From Caprimulgus europaeus (Eukaryota > Chordata > Aves > Caprimulgiformes > Caprimulgidae), in contig OU015526.1 of NCBI GenBank assembly GCA_907165065.1, positions 68,533,723 to 68,597,722 of the forward strand: a stretch of 64,000 nt of DNA, given 5' to 3'. The notes below the pieces were generated by a model that did no database searches, was not told where the DNA came from, and was given only the letters and a program-made list of their open reading frames with translations. A program made the translations under genes and the position numbers. Below are positions 60,101-64,000 of this stretch, in pieces (the first letter of the stretch is position 1; every line of letters begins with the position of its first letter).

Positions 60101-63100
60101 TGCTGTTCATAATAATGAGAGAAAACATGCTCTATCAAAAAATCTCCATGTCAACTGTATGCAGAAAAGCTGCAGGAGAGGCATTTGCTGTTGAGCTGCT
60201 TGCTTTAGTGACAATATGTAGGTCTGTATGTTGAAGCTGAAATCCAAATATACCTTTGAGCTTCAGAGTTGCTGGTTATCATTTTGCTGCGCCAAAAGAC
60301 GAATTTGGGATGCAGTGTTTGCTCTCTGCTGCACAGGCTCTGCAGGATGTCCTGTGTATATTTTCTCTGATGTCTAGGATTTTTTTTTTCCTGTTTTGAT
60401 AAAGCAAACTGTCTTTGTATATGTTAGAATAAAACCAGGTCTGGAGAAAATAGATGAAGTCTGAATCTAAGTTTCTTGACTTATACAAGCCTTGTCATAC
60501 CAGTAAAATAGACAGCTGCCTAAAATAAACTAGCAGAGGTACTTGGATGACTAAAGGCGAGGAAGGGGAAGACATCTGTCTGACTGTCTTGAGCTGCAAA
60601 ACTCCTACATCCAGCCCTAGGGACTAAGATCCTGCTGTTACTGTCAATATAAAACTCTTTAGCCTGGCATTTAATGTGCCTTAACCTGGAAAGCTATATT
60701 TAAGCTAATAATCCAAATTTTTTTTGTATGTGTGAACTAAGTGGATTTTAGGATCACTTGCAGCAGCCTGACATTATGGATGCAGAATGAATTTCTATCA
60801 GCAAACTCAAAGGGTTCAAAGGACTTTGCTCCTTGAAGGAAGCTGCTGTCAGTCTGCAGAAAGAAATACTAAACAAAAGAAGAATTGTAGTGGCTTGTTT
60901 CAGGTGGTGTGTCCCACTACAGTGGTGACACAGGTACAGCCACCCTGAGCTGCAAGAAGGGAGGGACTTAAGAACATGAAGGGATGCTTTGTAACTTCAG
61001 AGAAATCAAGGCCATGGCTTTTCCTTAGCAGAATCTTGAAGAGTTTTCTTCTCTTTCAATTTCTTTTTTATTCCTTTTTATGCTATCTTAGACCTTCTCA
61101 ATGAACCTGCTTCAAAGTCTGAAAAATGAACCTGGCCCCTTCGGGCAAAGGCTGGGCTTGGCCAACAACAAAGCTGCTTCTCTGCTTCAGTCTGCATGCC
61201 TAAAGCTCTGCTGAAATATAAACCCACATCAGTGGGTTAATGGGTCATTAAAGCATTCTGCTCTTCTTCTTCTGTCTTTTCTGGAAAGCTTTGCAGAGTG
61301 AATTAGGCTACTGTAAGGATTAGGAAATGACATTTTGTAGCACTCCTCTGGCAAAATGGCATCCGAGGCCACTGCAGCACATCCTATACCCTCTCTGCCA
61401 GGCCACTACACCTATTCCTTTTCCTCAGCTGCCATCCCATTCACCCTTCTCGGAGCAGGGGAGAACTGCCCTGGCTCCGAAGGGCTAATACACCCCATTG
61501 TGCTTGTACATCAACGCTCAAGTCTTGGTTTGACAATGCCAGAAGCTCTGCTTTGTGCACTCTGTTATCATTTTCTCCTTCTTTCCTTCTTGTGGCTTTA
61601 TACAAACTTCATAGGCAATTTACTAAATATTAGGGTCACTTATTTTATTAATCCCTTAGTAGCCCTTCCTTTTTGTTTTTCTTTCTCTTGGAGAGAGGTT
61701 TGCATTGCCATAGAACAGCTACAGTGGTGCCAGCTTTGTTTTTGTTTGTGTGTTTATTTGCCTGACATTGTCCCAAAATTAATTGTAAGGGAAGTAAATG
61801 GTGTGAGGGGAGTTCACTGGCATTAAACTGTGAAGAGATTTCAGAGTCATGTATTTCGCTTCCCTTGCCTGGTGGAGGAACTGAGGTCTTAACATGCAAA
61901 CAACTGCATTCCAAGTAAATTAAAAGCCACTCTCTGACCTATGCTCATTATAGAGTTAAAACGTGTCCTATCATCATCACAACACTTTCTGGTCTTCTCT
62001 GCAGCCGCACTGTTTTAATGTGTCTATTTGGCTATATAATTTATTATCCTCAGGGCTTCTCAAAAACAATCCATTTGGCTGAGACAGGGTCATGAGACCT
62101 AGACCAGTTTAGTGCTATTGCTTTCCTAGCTGGTCAATAACTTTTGAACTGTTGACCAGTTGGCAAAGAAAGGTCTCCTGACCCTGTGAACTAAAAGCAG
62201 ATCAAGCTCTCCAGAAGGTAAATCTAAAGCTTGAAGGACATTTAGAGGAAAAGTGCTTTTTAAATTGAGATATGTAGATATTATTTCACACTTTGTCACT
62301 TCTAGGTCTTGCTTCTTTGCTCTCTCTTTGCTTTATGGGATTGCCAGCCAGATTACAGAGAAATTGTTAAAAAAACCCAAAACAAAACAAAACCAGACCA
62401 TCATGGAAATAAGAATAAATAAAAATACTTGCACATACTTCCAGGGAGGTCTAGTAGCATTTTCAAGGCTGTCCTAACTAAAATGAGATTTTAAAGTTGA
62501 TGTGACTGACATTAGTTATATAAAAATAGTTGAGGAGAAATGTCACTTGTAGTAATCCAAGATGGAGGCAGGAGCTCTTTCCATTGGTGTTGCAATTGTA
62601 CATGACAGAGAGAGAGCAGAAAATACTGACACGCAGTATAAAAGTGTTTTTTTAAGTGACAGATGAAAATGCCTACAGCTCAGTCTTTAAATTTCCCAGG
62701 GAAAGATGGTCTCCTTTATCACAGTGGGGATACTAGATGCCAGTGCTGATCCCTGCTATTAAATTTGCTCTCCTTTTTCTGATTTTGCTGTCTTCTGCTC
62801 TCTTTTTTTTCTGGAAGTGAGGCAAAGTTCTGCTGTAGATGTTCTTGTGTGGTTTGTGCTTGGATACAGATAAGACTGTTCATCACAGCTGCCATTTCCC
62901 TTTTTTTCCTCATTTATTGTTTCTTTAGGAGGGATGAGACCCAGCCAGTAAGAGAGAAGTTTTGCCTTATTGCTGAATAAGTCTGGCTAAAAGAGCATTG
63001 CCTCACCTCCTGATGGGAAGGGAGCTTGTGCTGCATGTGCTACCCCTGTCGGGCCTGCTGGGAAGAGTACGGAATGTTTGGGACTCATTTCTCTTCTCCA

Positions 63101-64000
63101 TTTTGGTAATATTCCCCCTTCACTGAATTCTGAGTGTGGCTATCTTCAAATTAAGAACGTGTTTTTTCTTATCAGCGGGACCGCTGGTGAGGGACTGGGA
63201 TTCTGCTACAAAAAATGCATGCTTGGAGAGTAAGAGTTCCCCATGCTATTTCCAGCAAGATCTTTCTTTTATTTAAGGCTTTACAGAAATGCATTGTTTA
63301 GCAGGAATAGTGCTCAGATTGTCAGGACCCTTCTTGGCAGAAAACCCAATGAAATCTCTGCCACTAACAGCCTAAATGTATATAATTTTTTTTTCTCTCT
63401 GGTAAGCAGAGAGACCAGTTGCCAAAGCAACCCCCTGAATATTCACCTGTGGCATCAGTGTAAGACTCATTGGGATGAGTAGGAGCTTTCTTCTCCTTGG
63501 TTCCTGCACAAAACCCCTCACTGCCTCTGTGAGGGGGAAGTCAGAGCAGGATTTGACCCCCCGCAGCTGCGCTGGCAGCAGCAGCAGCAGCGACTGAAGC
63601 CCCTTTGAACAGGACAGGACCCCTGTGCGACAGGCGCCTGTTTGAATCTGCAGCTCTTGCTTTCCTCTCCCCATGGGCTGCCCTTGGATGAATGCTGCGT
63701 CGCAGGCAGCGGGCTGGGTGTGGGGATCCCTCTGAATCCATTTCAGTTTTTATTTCCTGCTTTTGAAATGCCTTTTGCTTGAGCTGAACTAGGTAGCAGT
63801 GCTCTCGTGCTTGCTGTAGGGATGAGCGGTGATGGCTGATCTGCCTGCTCAATATGATTTCCTTTTCCCTTTCCCTCCCCAGCCCTGTTTCATCTGCTTT
63901 GTATTAGAATCTGAATGTCCTTGTTTTCTCCTAAAGCATCCTAGCAGAATCGCAGGGTGTGTTTTGGGAAATGCAAAAGCCCATAGTCATTGAGCCCCCA
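45131..64000. other. Repeat-poor intergenic stretch, no gene recognised
   Basis: Almost 19 kb with no recognisable exon, RNA gene or CR1. Small simple repeats only: an 11-base unit (CCCAGTGCTGC) near 46585-46608 and a (GCA)5 run at 63575-63591. The longest open frame (61356-61826, plus) has no recognised similarity and is about as long as chance allows in this much DNA. The low repeat content and AT-rich blocks fit a gene desert with distant regulatory elements. Confidence 0.5.

Noticed and set aside
61356-61826. 156-codon plus-strand open frame
   Set aside because: Its length is about what chance gives in 64 kb read in six frames, and no family is recognised.
1-64000. CRISPR arrays, bacterial operons or riboswitches
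   Set aside because: The sequence is vertebrate. No regularly spaced direct repeats or prokaryotic gene structure is present.
1-64000. Endogenous retrovirus or LTR elements
   Set aside because: No paired long terminal repeats or retroviral protein similarity was recognised. Reverse-transcriptase similarity is all of CR1 LINE type.

Overview
The window looks like nuclear DNA from a bird. It holds one clear protein-coding gene, a vertebrate nocturnin (NOCT) with three coding exons, set in sparsely populated DNA. That DNA carries at least nine recognisable fragments of CR1, the dominant avian LINE family. Species was not determined. The CR1 tails, the GC-rich promoter, the short introns and the close protein match to mammalian NOCT all fit a bird; CR1 elements also occur in crocodilians and turtles.

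Layout. From 1 to about 5.4 kb there is no recognisable exon, only a 5'-truncated CR1 (4560-4746) and simple tracts. NOCT lies on the minus strand between about 14.4 and 5.4 kb. A TATA-like box (14406-14411) sits inside a CpG island (about 13.8-15.3 kb). Coding exon 1 is 14145-14322, exon 2 is 8659-8928 and exon 3 is 6740-7575. About 1.3 kb of 3' UTR ends near poly(A) signals at 5512-5517 and 5447-5452. The exons join in phase to a 427-residue protein with the EEP-family catalytic residues intact. Two cAMP-response elements lie 31 bp apart upstream of the promoter. AU-rich elements lie in the 3' UTR. Together they suggest an inducible, short-lived mRNA, as known for NOCT in other vertebrates.

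From about 15.4 kb to 45.1 kb the sequence is intergenic, with CR1 copies in both orientations, some nested or tail-to-tail, and a few short tandem repeats. From 45.1 to 64 kb I recognise neither a gene nor a repeat family. In mammals the DNA upstream of NOCT is a gene desert toward SLC7A11 and PCDH18, which fits. Several AT-rich stretches could be conserved enhancers, but that needs alignment.

I found no previously undescribed system. The most useful observations are the promoter and 3' UTR control elements of NOCT, its two possible start codons (mitochondrial and cytosolic forms), and the structure of the CR1 insertions.
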